Positions 24,945-32,149 of a stretch of DNA of 49,745 nucleotides are shown one piece after another (position 1 is the stretch's first letter; every line of letters begins with the position of its first letter). The stretch comes from JAVBMC01 sp031552845 (lineage in GTDB: Bacteria > Verrucomicrobiota > Kiritimatiellia > RFP12 > DVOR01). The position numbers were made by a program, and so were the translations under genes. The stretch lies in assembly GCA_031552845.1 (NCBI GenBank), contig JAVBMC010000007.1:1-49745 (forward strand). Reading direction: 5' to 3'. The notes below the pieces were generated by a model that saw only the letters and a list, made by a program, of their open reading frames with translations, searched no databases and had not been told where the DNA came from.

Positions 24945-24970
24945 CTGGGAGCGCCGGCGTCCTCGCCGGC
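24945..24970 (+). repeat. Dispersed repeat, family B copy
   Basis: This is a GGGAGCGCC element joined to a self-complementary part (GCCGGCG..CGCCGGC). A diverged, inverted copy lies at 28647-28677. Confidence 0.6.
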
Positions 24971-25000
24971 ATTAGGTGTGTGTCAGCGGGTAGAGCGTGT

Positions 25001-25032
25001 TTCGCCGAGCGCGCCGTGTGTAGTAATGGTGG
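25001..25032 (+). repeat. Dispersed repeat, family D copy
   Basis: TCGCCGAGCGCG followed by a CGTGTG block and TGATGG/TAATGG recurs with few changes at 33439-33472. Confidence 0.55.
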
Positions 25033-25061
25033 AGTTTCTTATCTAAGAAAGGTTCTAGCTT

Positions 25062-25424
25062 ATGTTTGCGATTCTTTTGATGTCTATACCGGTGTTCTTG
25101 TTCGGGACGCTTTTGTTTGTTACGTCCTTCATCAAGTGTTCTGCTTGGTGGCATTATGTCATTGAGTTTATCATAGTGTTAGGCATGGCGCTCATGCCTT
25201 GGTTATACCTGGTGGGGCGCTTTATGCCGGCTAAAGAATTGTATCCCGGACCGTTTGCAATAGCTTGGCAGTTTGGCGTATTCTGGAGTTTATGTGCGAC
25301 ACCTATCATTGCCACTTACTTTTCTTCACGATGGTTCGTTACATTTCTGAGGCGTCTGCTCTGGTATTTGTATCTCTCCAGCTGGTTCTTCTTGGGGTTT
25401 GCCTGGTATGCCAACGATGTCTAG
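25062..25424 (+). CDS. Polytopic membrane protein, unknown
   Basis: This 120-aa protein has four predicted membrane segments (about residues 2-22, 30-52, 66-86 and 92-115) and very few charged residues. An AAAGG ribosome binding site lies about 13 nt before the ATG. It is first of a compact + strand run of five membrane-protein genes (25062-27985) spaced by 5-17 nt or overlapping. No family is recognised. Confidence 0.7.
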   Translation: MFAILLMSIPVFLFGTLLFVTSFIKCSAWWHYVIEFIIVLGMALMPWLYLVGRFMPAKELYPGPFAIAWQFGVFWSLCATPIIATYFSSRWFVTFLRRLLWYLYLSSWFFLGFAWYANDV

Positions 25425-25433
25425 GTGATTGAG

Positions 25434-25856
25434 ATGAAAGTACGTCACTTATCTCCTTATTTATTTTTGATTGCTGCAGCGGTGGCGTTTTTCATACTTC
25501 CGCAGTTCTTCTGGGAGAGCAGAGGGGGCGATGTTAATCACTTTCACTCGCAGTGGGTTGCGCTCAGAAATACCGATCCCTCCACTTGGCTTTGTTTAAT
25601 TGCGGTGCTGCTTCTTTTCGCCGATATCATCTATTCCTACGAGACGCAGGGGAAGTGGGACCCCTGTGCATTCACGTCAGATAGGGAGGCGGTAATCTTT
25701 GTATCGCTTCAAGGTTTGTTCGTTCTGTTGCTTACAATGGAATGGTTAGGATGGATGCCATTCAAAATTGCTGGTACGCTGATAACGATCTTGCTAGGCG
25801 TAACTTCCGGAAAAGATCTATGCTGCCGTATTTATCATCGCGGTAAAAAGAAATGA
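25434..25856 (+). CDS. Polytopic membrane protein, unknown
   Basis: The ATG at 25434 gives 140 aa with four hydrophobic segments (about residues 8-24, 53-68, 88-104 and 110-124) and a basic tail (YHRGKKK). A GTG at 25425, directly after the preceding stop, is an alternative start. No family is recognised. It is the second gene of the run that starts at 25062. Confidence 0.7.
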   Translation: MKVRHLSPYLFLIAAAVAFFILPQFFWESRGGDVNHFHSQWVALRNTDPSTWLCLIAVLLLFADIIYSYETQGKWDPCAFTSDREAVIFVSLQGLFVLLLTMEWLGWMPFKIAGTLITILLGVTSGKDLCCRIYHRGKKK

Positions 25857-25866
25857 GAGGTGAGTT

Positions 25867-26241
25867 ATGACTCTAAAATACTGTCTGCTTGGTTTGTATT
25901 GTATTCTCTTGCTTTTGTTGATTAAGTTGAGCATTAGCCATTTCCTTTTCAAAGGGGAGTTTGGTGTATCCCTTATTGTGCCGTTCAAAGATGTCAAAAT
26001 CTTTCTCTCGTCTCGTTTGGCGATCTTGCTCATTCTTGCAAGCATGTTTGTCGTCTTTCTTGCCCTTGCTTGGAATAAGAGTATGTTGCCTTTTGCAAGG
26101 CAGACACCGGCGCACTGGGATGAACCAACTGTCATTTGGTTGCCTGCTTGGAAATCGAAACAACATCCTAAGGTAGATAAAACTGGTTCAATCAGTGATG
26201 TCTCGTCTGCCGATGCTGTTGAGGTGAAGGACTCGAGATAG
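25867..26241 (+). CDS. Small membrane protein with DAVEVK tail
   Basis: This 124-aa protein has two membrane helices (about residues 4-22 and 50-70) and a hydrophilic C-terminus. The ribosome binding site GAGAGGTGAG is strong. The tail SADAVEVKDSR shares DAVEVK, and the underlying CCGATGCTGTTGAGGTGAA, with the end of the next gene (27098-27120), which points to duplication or recombination between the two. No family is recognised. Confidence 0.7.
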   Translation: MTLKYCLLGLYCILLLLLIKLSISHFLFKGEFGVSLIVPFKDVKIFLSSRLAILLILASMFVVFLALAWNKSMLPFARQTPAHWDEPTVIWLPAWKSKQHPKVDKTGSISDVSSADAVEVKDSR

Positions 26242-26258
26242 GGGAAGGTAAGGTTAGT

Positions 26259-27143
26259 ATGTTTGTAATTGCGATGTTGCTTCCGCCTGTAACTGTAGTT
26301 AAGGCTGCACTTAAAATTTCGATCGCCCTCTATTTCTTTTGGGTATTCGTATTCAAGCGGTTTTCAAAACAGTTTAATGACTCAAAGAATGAGGTTATCC
26401 TTCAACGCGTGTTGAGCGGTCACCGCCTTGTTTCGCCGGATGGATTGACTGAGGCTGCGTTTGACTCCGACTCTCAAACTGTTATGCTTCGGCGGAATGA
26501 TTCTCATGGACATCCGCGCAGATGGTATGTTGTTCCGCAGTCTGAAATATTCTGCGTACGTCTGCTTGCCCAAGGCAGTGATGAAGAGCGGGCGCTCGTT
26601 GATTATAAGGACGGTGTCGAATTGCCAAAATGGTATATGTGGGCAATAGTGGGTGTCATTGTTGGGGTGATGCTGCCGCTGACGGCGGTTTGCTGTGTCA
26701 TGGAGCGCCCGGAGCTAGCTGTTGCGATTATGCTACCGACTCTGATTGGCGGTTCGTTATACTTCCGCTTCTATTTTCGAAAGAACCGCTATACGAGCAG
26801 TCCTTCTTCACATGGTTACAAGCTGGTGTTTTATACGCGGATTCCAACGATGAAAGCATTCGCCGTGAATTGCCGCGAGTCGGATGGACGGCAATGGTTG
26901 GCATTCTTTCACGAGCAAAGCTGTCAGCCTGTGCCCCCCAAGCCGATTGAAGGAGAGGCATTAGTTGCAGCCTCCTCCGAACATCTCCACAATGCGACTA
27001 GCGTATTTTGGAAGTCGGTGACTGCATCGACTCTATCATTTATGCTCATTATTGCGTGCTGGTATATTTGGCATAATTTCGAAAAGGATAAACCAGTCAC
27101 CGATGCTGTTGAGGTGAAAGCCGTTTCGCAGAAAGGAGTTTGA
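26259..27143 (+). CDS. Membrane protein, paralogue pair member 1
   Basis: This 294-aa protein has an N-terminal membrane segment (about 4-32), a soluble segment (RLVSPDGLTEAAFDSDSQTVMLRRND..PRRWYV), a helical hairpin (about 125-170), a second soluble part (HGYKLVFYTRIP..AVNCRESDGRQWLAFFHE), and a last helix near 250-272. The two soluble parts could form one PH-like beta domain split by the hairpin, as in YcxB-type proteins (inference). Ribosome binding site AAGGT is present. The next gene is its paralogue. The C-terminal DAVEVK tail is shared with the preceding gene. Confidence 0.72.
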   Translation: MFVIAMLLPPVTVVKAALKISIALYFFWVFVFKRFSKQFNDSKNEVILQRVLSGHRLVSPDGLTEAAFDSDSQTVMLRRNDSHGHPRRWYVVPQSEIFCVRLLAQGSDEERALVDYKDGVELPKWYMWAIVGVIVGVMLPLTAVCCVMERPELAVAIMLPTLIGGSLYFRFYFRKNRYTSSPSSHGYKLVFYTRIPTMKAFAVNCRESDGRQWLAFFHEQSCQPVPPKPIEGEALVAASSEHLHNATSVFWKSVTASTLSFMLIIACWYIWHNFEKDKPVTDAVEVKAVSQKGV

Positions 27144-27148
27144 TTTGT

Positions 27149-27985
27149 ATGCTGTCGGTCGCTCTTGTATTGCCGCCTGAGGATATTGTAGGGGGGATAT
27201 GTGTTTTCGTAGGCATGTGCTTCCCAATCTTGGTCTGCGTGTTTCAGCGTATTGACCACCGGACACGTCGGGCTTGGAGTGATCAACTTCGGCAGCACTT
27301 GTTGAACGCACGCCGCCTTGTTTCATCGGACGGTCTAACGGAGGTTGCATACTCGCCAGATTCACATGGTATTTTGTTTCAGCGGAATAAAAGGCGAGGG
27401 CGTCCTCACGCTTGGTTTATTCTTGAAGATCATCAAATTCTCGCTGTTAGTTTGATTGCGAAAGGCAGTCCGGAAGATAATGGGCTTGAACGCTTTGACA
27501 AACCATCTATCGCTTGGTGGCAATACATCTTTAAAATTCGTTCATGGATTATTTGTATTTTTATTCTTTTCCAGATTCTTTTTATAACTTCGGGCAGCAA
27601 GGCGCTTGCCGTGATTGGCTTACTCTCTATCTTGTTTGGCCTGTGGTGGTTGTTTCGCTGGAAGCGATCTTTTCAAGCGGCATGGCTTGAGCGTAAGACA
27701 AAACAAGAGAGCCATAAACTTGTTTTTCGGACATTGGTTGATGAATATACTACCTTCATTATCCTCTGCAATGAACAAGACGGACACAAATGGCTGCAGC
27801 TATTAAATGCGCGTCTAGCAAAACCAATTCCTCTGGTAGATGCGGAATCCCCGTCGGCTGCCGTCATTGCGGCCTCTTTTCGGTTGTGGCATTGGAGTTT
27901 TTATTTTAAAGCGTTTTACTGGTCGATAGCTCTGTTTTGTGCGCTCATATCGATTTGGTATATCCGTTATATTTTGAAGCACTGA
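27149..27985 (+). CDS. Membrane protein, paralogue pair member 2
   Basis: I chose the ATG at 27149 because GAAAGGAG lies 10 nt before it; a TTG at 27140 is too close to that site. The product has 278 aa and the same order of parts as the preceding protein: NARRLVSSDGLTEVAYSPDSH here matches GHRLVSPDGLTEAAFDSDSQ there, and SHKLVFRTLVDEY..CNEQDGHKWLQLL matches its second soluble part. The DAVEVK tail is absent. Function is unknown; a diverged tandem pair of this type could reflect partner-specific variants. Confidence 0.72.
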   Translation: MLSVALVLPPEDIVGGICVFVGMCFPILVCVFQRIDHRTRRAWSDQLRQHLLNARRLVSSDGLTEVAYSPDSHGILFQRNKRRGRPHAWFILEDHQILAVSLIAKGSPEDNGLERFDKPSIAWWQYIFKIRSWIICIFILFQILFITSGSKALAVIGLLSILFGLWWLFRWKRSFQAAWLERKTKQESHKLVFRTLVDEYTTFIILCNEQDGHKWLQLLNARLAKPIPLVDAESPSAAVIAASFRLWHWSFYFKAFYWSIALFCALISIWYIRYILKH

Positions 27986-28035
27986 GACATTATCTGCGGC
28001 CGGGTGAGCTGTGCGGGTTTGTGATGTGAAAAAAA

Positions 28036-28064
28036 CTCACGCGGAGACGCGAAGGCGCGGAGAG
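28036..28064 (+). repeat. Dispersed repeat, family A copy
   Basis: CTCACGCGGAGACGCG followed by AAGGCGCGGAGAG. Family A is the most frequent repeat here; other copies are at 31213, 33242, 33297 and, inverted, 33554. Confidence 0.7.
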
Positions 28065-28076
28065 TGGTGCGAATGG

Positions 28077-28092
28077 GCTGACGCGATGCGGC
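28077..28092 (+). repeat. Dispersed repeat, family C first block
   Basis: GCTGACGCGATGCGGC, the first block of family C, lies 12 nt after a family A copy. The same A-then-C order occurs at 33297-33379. Confidence 0.55.
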
Positions 28093-28250
28093 ACCTCATC
28101 GATTCTCTTCCTGATGAACGCCTGAACTCATCAAAAGCGTTGTTGCTTCTGTTGTTCCCTGAAAGAGGTGGTTTTGTGGGTTGAGGTTGGCGGGGCTGTA
28201 TTTTTTATTGCTTCAGAAACATGTTAAAGTCGGGGTGTATTCGGTTTTGA

Positions 28251-28440
28251 TTACGCCTGTAGTCAAACTCACTTACAGGCGTAAGTAAGGTTGAGTTACG
28301 CCTGTAATGTACTTTGACTTACAGGCGCCTTTACTTTCAGGGGTAGGTACGAGTAGAAGTACATGGCAGGTACCTTCAACTTCAAAGGCGTGTACAACTC
28401 AACCTGACTCGTACCTACGAGTGAGTTTGCCTCGTAGGCG
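28251..28440. repeat. Array of about nine 22-23-nt units, alternating in orientation
   Basis: The unit TTACGCCTGTA occurs at 28251-28261, inverted at 28274-28284, direct at 28296-28306 and inverted again from 28320, so neighbours can form perfect 11-bp hairpins. Later units keep the period with changed cores: GGTAGGTACG at 28342, GGCAGGTACC at 28365, GGCGTGTACA at 28387, CTCGTACCTA at 28409 and CTCGTAGGCG at 28431. GTAGGTACGAGT (28343-28354) is the exact complement of ACTCGTACCTAC (28407-28418). The remaining 12-13 nt of each unit vary. It is not a CRISPR or a coding repeat. Confidence 0.7.
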
Positions 28441-28646
28441 CGAGGTTTCGGCGTATGCGCACGCTTTCAAACTTGAATGCGGGCACGACTCAAATTGAAA
28501 GGGGAAAACGTTTTATGGAGTCTGCCGGAATGGGGAGTTTTGGATTCGGGATCGTGCCTGTTTTGAGGTCTATTACGCGTGGTTGATGCAAGGTTACCTG
28601 TATCGGTTCTTTTTGTGGCGGTAATGGCTTTGAGGGAGGGTAGTTT

Positions 28647-28677
28647 GTTCCGCCAGCGAGGACGCCAGCGCTCCCAG
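28647..28677 (-). repeat. Dispersed repeat, family B copy (inverted, diverged)
   Basis: CCAGCGAGGACGCC followed by AGCGCTCCCAG is the reverse complement, with a few changes, of the copy at 24945-24970. Confidence 0.6.
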
Positions 28678-28738
28678 GGGAACATTCCGGCACAGTCGGC
28701 AGGGTAGCCTTAGCTTTTGAGGTGGGCGATATTTGGGC

Positions 28739-28767
28739 TTGCATTTTTGGCTTTAAAGGGGTATCAT
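28739..28767 (+). promoter_or_regulatory. Promoter before the 28811 gene
   Basis: TTGCAT (28739-28744) and TATCAT (28762-28767) are separated by 17 nt and lie 43 nt before the ATG at 28811. The same TATCAT -10 occurs in the promoter at 10160-10188. Confidence 0.55.
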
Positions 28768-28810
28768 GTGGTTAGGGATTTGGGGACAGTGAAATGTTTT
28801 GAAGGTTAGT

Positions 28811-29449
28811 ATGAAGAAGAGGCTCATTCTTGATCGTGAGCTTGGGTTGGTGGTTTCGAGCGAGGATGGCGTCATAACAGTTGAACGGCCGCCTGTTTCA
28901 ATTGGCGATAGGATTCTCTTTGCAGTCTTCGCCTTGATTGCTTTTTTGATGGGGGTGCTTGCATTGATTGCTACGGGTTCTCTCTTGTATGGCGCTGTAG
29001 CGGGGGAGATGCCGATAAGAGGCTCAATTATAACCAGTGCTCTTTCCTTCATTTTTCTGCTTGGAGAGATCCCATGCGTACTCGGCTTTGTGGCGGCTCA
29101 AGGTTTTTGTTTTCCGTTTAAGGCGCAGATCAATACGGTGAACGGGCGGTATCGGTTTGTAAATGGTATTCACAGGGTAACGTTGGATTTGCGGGGTAGA
29201 GGTCGATATATTTCAATTAAGGCGTTTCATTCCAGAGGGGATTGGGGGTATTATGCAAGTTTTACTAAGGGCAGGGAGTGGTTTCGACTTGATACTGTGG
29301 TTCCGAACTTGCTCATCGGGTCAAAGAGTAAGGCTTTAATCAAGGCAAAGGCTCTCAAGCAATTTATCGAAGAGTCAGTGCATGGCATTGAAGTGCGACT
29401 GGAAGGGTGGGAGACGAAGAAGAAAAGAAAAGGAGTTACTCATGATTAA
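28811..29449 (+). CDS. Membrane protein with conserved C-terminal domain, tandem copy 1
   Basis: ATG 28811 gives 212 aa (TTG 28799 is an alternative). A short soluble N-terminus (LILDRELGLVVSSEDGVITVERP) is followed by two membrane helices (about 35-60 and 72-98). A C-terminal soluble domain of about 110 residues follows, with FPFKAQINTVNGRYR, HRVTLDL, IKAFHSRG and a basic end. A PH-like fold split by the hairpin is possible. The next gene is a tandem duplicate. The stop overlaps a short stub of the 30145 gene. Function is unknown. Confidence 0.75.
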   Translation: MKKRLILDRELGLVVSSEDGVITVERPPVSIGDRILFAVFALIAFLMGVLALIATGSLLYGAVAGEMPIRGSIITSALSFIFLLGEIPCVLGFVAAQGFCFPFKAQINTVNGRYRFVNGIHRVTLDLRGRGRYISIKAFHSRGDWGYYASFTKGREWFRLDTVVPNLLIGSKSKALIKAKALKQFIEESVHGIEVRLEGWETKKKRKGVTHD

Positions 29450-29492
29450 TCACACACGGCGGAATGAGCTGTTGGCGCTTTGTCTGCGGTGA
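29442..29492 (+). pseudogene. 16-residue stub of the 30145 gene, left by tandem duplication
   Basis: The frame encodes MINHTRRNELLALCLR and then stops (TGA 29490-29492). The intact gene at 30145 starts with the same 16 residues and continues with RSKLADKW. The DNA matches closely and the match ends at CTGCGG, so this is the break point of a duplication that copied the upstream membrane-protein gene plus the first 48 nt of the next gene. Confidence 0.8.
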
Positions 29493-29510
29493 CGTATTTT
29501 AGAGGATTAT

Positions 29511-30152
29511 ATGCAAAAAAAACTTATTCTTTCGCATGGCTCTAAGTTAATCATTTCGCACGAGAATGGCGTCATAACAGCTGAACGGCCGTCTTGTTCA
29601 ATTGGATCAATAATTGAGTTTTCATTACTCTTTTTCATTGTATCTTTTATGAGCTTGTTTCTGCTGGGGCTTGCTATTTATATGCTGTACCTCGTTGTGA
29701 CAGGTCATTTATCAATAACACATTCACTTCTCGTTACGGTACTTGCCGTTTTGTTTTTATTATCCGAATATCCATGTTTCGGTGTGCTTTTGGCGACTCA
29801 ATCACTTGTGTTTCCGTTTAAGGCGCAGATTGATACAGTGAATGGGCAGTATCGATTGACTAATGGTCTTCACAGAGTTACGTTGGACTTGCGTGATCGA
29901 GATCGATATATTTTAATCAAGGCGTTTCATTCGAGAGGGGATGATTGGGGTTATTACGCAATTTTTAAAAAGGGCAGGCAGTGGATCCGAGATGATGTTG
30001 TGGTTCCGAACTTGCTCATCGGGTCAAAGAGTAAGACTTTAATCAAGGCAAAGGCACTCAAGCAATTTATCGAAGAGTCAGTGCATGGCATTGAAGTGCG
30101 ACTGGAAGGGTGGGAGACGAAAAGGAAAAGAAAAGGAGTTACTCATGATTAA
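29511..30152 (+). CDS. Membrane protein, tandem copy 2
   Basis: This 213-aa protein has the same architecture as copy 1. The last 110 or so residues are nearly identical (for example SKALIKAKALKQFIEESV against SKTLIKAKALKQFIEESV, and the same VRLEGWETK.KRKGVTHD end), whereas the first 95 residues, including both membrane helices, are strongly diverged. The stop overlaps the next gene by 8 nt (ATGATTAA), as in copy 1. The contrast between halves points to gene conversion of the 3' half or to selection for diversity in the membrane half. Confidence 0.75.
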   Translation: MQKKLILSHGSKLIISHENGVITAERPSCSIGSIIEFSLLFFIVSFMSLFLLGLAIYMLYLVVTGHLSITHSLLVTVLAVLFLLSEYPCFGVLLATQSLVFPFKAQIDTVNGQYRLTNGLHRVTLDLRDRDRYILIKAFHSRGDDWGYYAIFKKGRQWIRDDVVVPNLLIGSKSKTLIKAKALKQFIEESVHGIEVRLEGWETKRKRKGVTHD

Positions 30153-30720
30153 TCACACACGACGGAATGAACTGTTGGCGCTTTGTCTGCGGCGGAGCAA
30201 GCTGGCGGATAAGTGGGGCGAGGTTGATCGTATGCTTTCGGATGAGCAGGTGAAGGATCCGGGGCTTGAGTTTGTCTTGAAGGAGTTTATTTACTTCTTT
30301 GATCCGGAGCTGCATGAGGAAACGGGTGAGCCGGTGGAGTTGAAGGTTGGTGACTTGAGCCGCTGGCTGCTGTTTCTAGGGTCGAGCTGTGAGCCATCGG
30401 AGCCGTGCAAGACGAAGGGCTATCCGACCAAGGTCTTTTTTGCGTTGTGTGCATATTTGGTTGTGGTTGGCGCATTTGTGGCGTATCAATTCTTTCATTT
30501 TAATTTGACGATGCTTGTCGGGGTGATAATAGGGACGTCGATTGTCTCGCATGTTTTCGGTTTGCCGTGGCCATCGCGTTATGAGAAGTCTGGGCCGTTT
30601 CATCCTTTTGCGAATGAGGCGGATTACTTGCGCGAAGCTCAGGCAAGGGGCGAGCAAGCCGCTCAACAGGTGGATGAATTCTTTGTTAATAATCCTGAGT
30701 TCAAACGGGTTGCAAAATAA
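30145..30720 (+). CDS. Hypothetical protein with two membrane helices
   Basis: The ATG at 30145 has a strong AAAAGGAG site and overlaps the preceding stop, giving 191 aa. An N-terminal soluble region of about 95 residues (FVLKEFIYFFDPEL..LKVGDLSRWL) precedes two hydrophobic segments (about 103-120 and 123-141) and a soluble C-terminus. Short resemblance to the acyl-carrier-like DUF1493 fold (..VGDL..WL at the end of the soluble part) is weak. The duplicated stub at 29442 shows that this gene was next to the membrane-protein gene before the duplication. Confidence 0.7.
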   Translation: MINHTRRNELLALCLRRSKLADKWGEVDRMLSDEQVKDPGLEFVLKEFIYFFDPELHEETGEPVELKVGDLSRWLLFLGSSCEPSEPCKTKGYPTKVFFALCAYLVVVGAFVAYQFFHFNLTMLVGVIIGTSIVSHVFGLPWPSRYEKSGPFHPFANEADYLREAQARGEQAAQQVDEFFVNNPEFKRVAK

Positions 30721-30743
30721 CTGTTGTTTGCCGGGGGCAATCC

Positions 30744-31280
30744 ATGGCTGATGATGTGATGAAACCATTGGTTCGGTTATACGAACGGCCGGTCAAGGGC
30801 ATGGATGCGTTCTTGTGGGACTCTCCATGGATAGGCGGAATGGCGAAGGAAAAACGCGCCATGAATAAGCGGCTGATGACTCGCAGCTTGCAGAGTTTTG
30901 AGATGGCTTGGGAGGGGACGGGGCTGTTGGATGCTGCGCAAAAAGTTGCCGTAATCATACAGGAGACGTTAGGACGGCCAAATTATTATTTCTATCCTGA
31001 TGACCCGCTTGAGCTATTACTGATTTTTAGTTGGGACGGCTTGGAGGTGGATGAATTGGTTCTGGATGTTGAGCGGGCTTTTGGCATTGAATGTGACCCC
31101 AATGCCAGCGAGAGTCTTTGTCCGTTTTATCAGTACACAGAACAGCCGACGTTTGGTGATTTGATTCGCTGGATTGTTGCCGAGATGGAGAAAAAGAGGG
31201 TGAGAGAGAAAGCTCACGCGGAGACGTGGAGGCACGGAGAAGGGGAAGCTGGCGGGAGTGAAGAGGAGGAGAGCGAATGA
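30744..31280 (+). CDS. Hypothetical protein with a repeat-derived C-terminus (DUF1493-like?)
   Basis: This 178-aa soluble protein contains a segment of about 75 residues (LLLIFSWDGLEVDELVLDVERAFGIEC, then PTFGDLIRWIV) that resembles acyl-carrier-like DUF1493 domains; this is tentative. The last 25 or so residues (AHAETWRHGEGE and an acidic run) are encoded by a copy of dispersed repeat A (31213-31242) and its flank, so the original gene has been extended by the repeat. The TGA overlaps the ATG of the next gene (ATGA). Confidence 0.65.
   Translation: MADDVMKPLVRLYERPVKGMDAFLWDSPWIGGMAKEKRAMNKRLMTRSLQSFEMAWEGTGLLDAAQKVAVIIQETLGRPNYYFYPDDPLELLLIFSWDGLEVDELVLDVERAFGIECDPNASESLCPFYQYTEQPTFGDLIRWIVAEMEKKRVREKAHAETWRHGEGEAGGSEEEESE
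31213..31242 (+). repeat. Dispersed repeat, family A copy inside a coding region
   Basis: CTCACGCGGAGACGTGG followed by AGGCACGGAGAAG matches family A. It is in frame with the 30744 gene and encodes AHAETWRHGE. Confidence 0.7.
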
Positions 31281-32149
31281 AAAAGGTGGATGGATTTGTT
31301 CTGCTGAGTGTGGTGTTGGTTTGTCTAGTCGGTGTGGGCGTGGGGTGCCGAACAAGTGAGGCGCCGCGTTTGGATGGGGGTTGCAACTGTCGGGAACCTC
31401 AGTTGTATTGGGCTGATTTTATTGAGAAGAATGAGGGTGGCGGTTCTAACGCTGCCGCGCGGGCGTTATTGCAGTGTGGCGAAACGCAGCGTGCGATAAC
31501 CGTTATGTTGGATGATGATACACCAGAGCGGGAGTTGGTTGTTTGGACTCGGCTGGCGCGGAAGTTTGGCGTGCCGCAAATCACATTTCGTCTTCCGGGA
31601 CCGCAGCTGGATGATTACTTGGAGCCTCCTCATCGTTTTAAGTGTTGTCCGGTGCATTATGAGATTGCTTGCGCGGTGGCTTATTTTAATCAATCTTGCG
31701 AAGTGCAAGATTTTAATGTGGCACCGTTAACGTTCGCTAACCCGGAATATCCCGTTGACGGACAGGGAATGTTTAACGGAGGGCCGATTACTGAGCCATT
31801 GATGCTTTCATCGGATGCGTTTCGTCCGGGCGGGCGTGTAGCTTTTGCGAGCGTGTATATGCGGTTGAAAGGGAACCCGGCTTTGGCTGAGCACGGAGTG
31901 GAGGCGATGTCGGATGAAGTTGCGGGTCAAATGATGGAGCGTTTGCGGGCGATTGCCGAGGATGAAGAGTTTCCGTTACCGATCTTTATACGTGATTCAT
32001 GGACAGGGAAAGTACGGTTTATTATTGCACCGCATGGCAAGAGTTTGACTGTCTGCGATGAAACACCGGAGGAGCTGATCCCACCGCCAGATGAGGTGAT
32101 TTTTATCTCGTCCTTTGTTCACAAGAGGTGCTTGCATGAAGAAAGCTAA
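31277..32149 (+). CDS. Probable lipoprotein, unknown
   Basis: This 290-aa protein begins MKKVDGFVLLSVVLVCLVGVGVGC, a lipoprotein-type signal (GVGC, Cys24). The mature part is rich in Cys (GGCNC, FKCCP, ESCEV-like pairs), which points to an oxidised extracytoplasmic protein. Blocks such as ELVVWTRLARKFGVPQITF and IFIRDSWTGKVRFIIAPHGKS are clear but match no family I know. Its start is coupled to the preceding stop and its last 14 nt overlap the next gene. Confidence 0.72.
   Translation: MKKVDGFVLLSVVLVCLVGVGVGCRTSEAPRLDGGCNCREPQLYWADFIEKNEGGGSNAAARALLQCGETQRAITVMLDDDTPERELVVWTRLARKFGVPQITFRLPGPQLDDYLEPPHRFKCCPVHYEIACAVAYFNQSCEVQDFNVAPLTFANPEYPVDGQGMFNGGPITEPLMLSSDAFRPGGRVAFASVYMRLKGNPALAEHGVEAMSDEVAGQMMERLRAIAEDEEFPLPIFIRDSWTGKVRFIIAPHGKSLTVCDETPEELIPPPDEVIFISSFVHKRCLHEES

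Larger units (their letters stand above)
24755..25061. other. Repeat-rich non-coding interval
   Basis: No gene is supported. The interval holds a GC-rich hairpin (GGCGGCTTT and AAAGCCGCC, 24869-24889), GAAGAAATCGAAGAAG-type and CTTCGACTTCACCGATTTCG blocks that are partly complementary to each other (24784-24803 and 24909-24931), a family B repeat (24945-24970) and a family D repeat (25001-25032). It looks like a mosaic of small dispersed elements. Confidence 0.6.
27986..28810. other. Long non-coding interval with dispersed repeats and an array
   Basis: No gene is supported. A frame at 28307-28498 crosses the array and has no ribosome binding site. From left to right the interval holds a family A repeat (28036-28064), a family C block (28077-28092), the 22-23-nt array (28251-28440), an inverted family B repeat (28647-28677), and the promoter for the next gene (28739-28767). 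Confidence 0.6.

Noticed and set aside
24708..25046. 112-aa + strand frame
   Set aside because: It overlaps the end of the 24512 gene and then translates repeats B and D, with Ser/Pro/Ala-rich low-complexity sequence.
28307..28498. 63-aa + strand frame
   Set aside because: It crosses the 22-23-nt periodic array, has no ribosome binding site and no conserved features.
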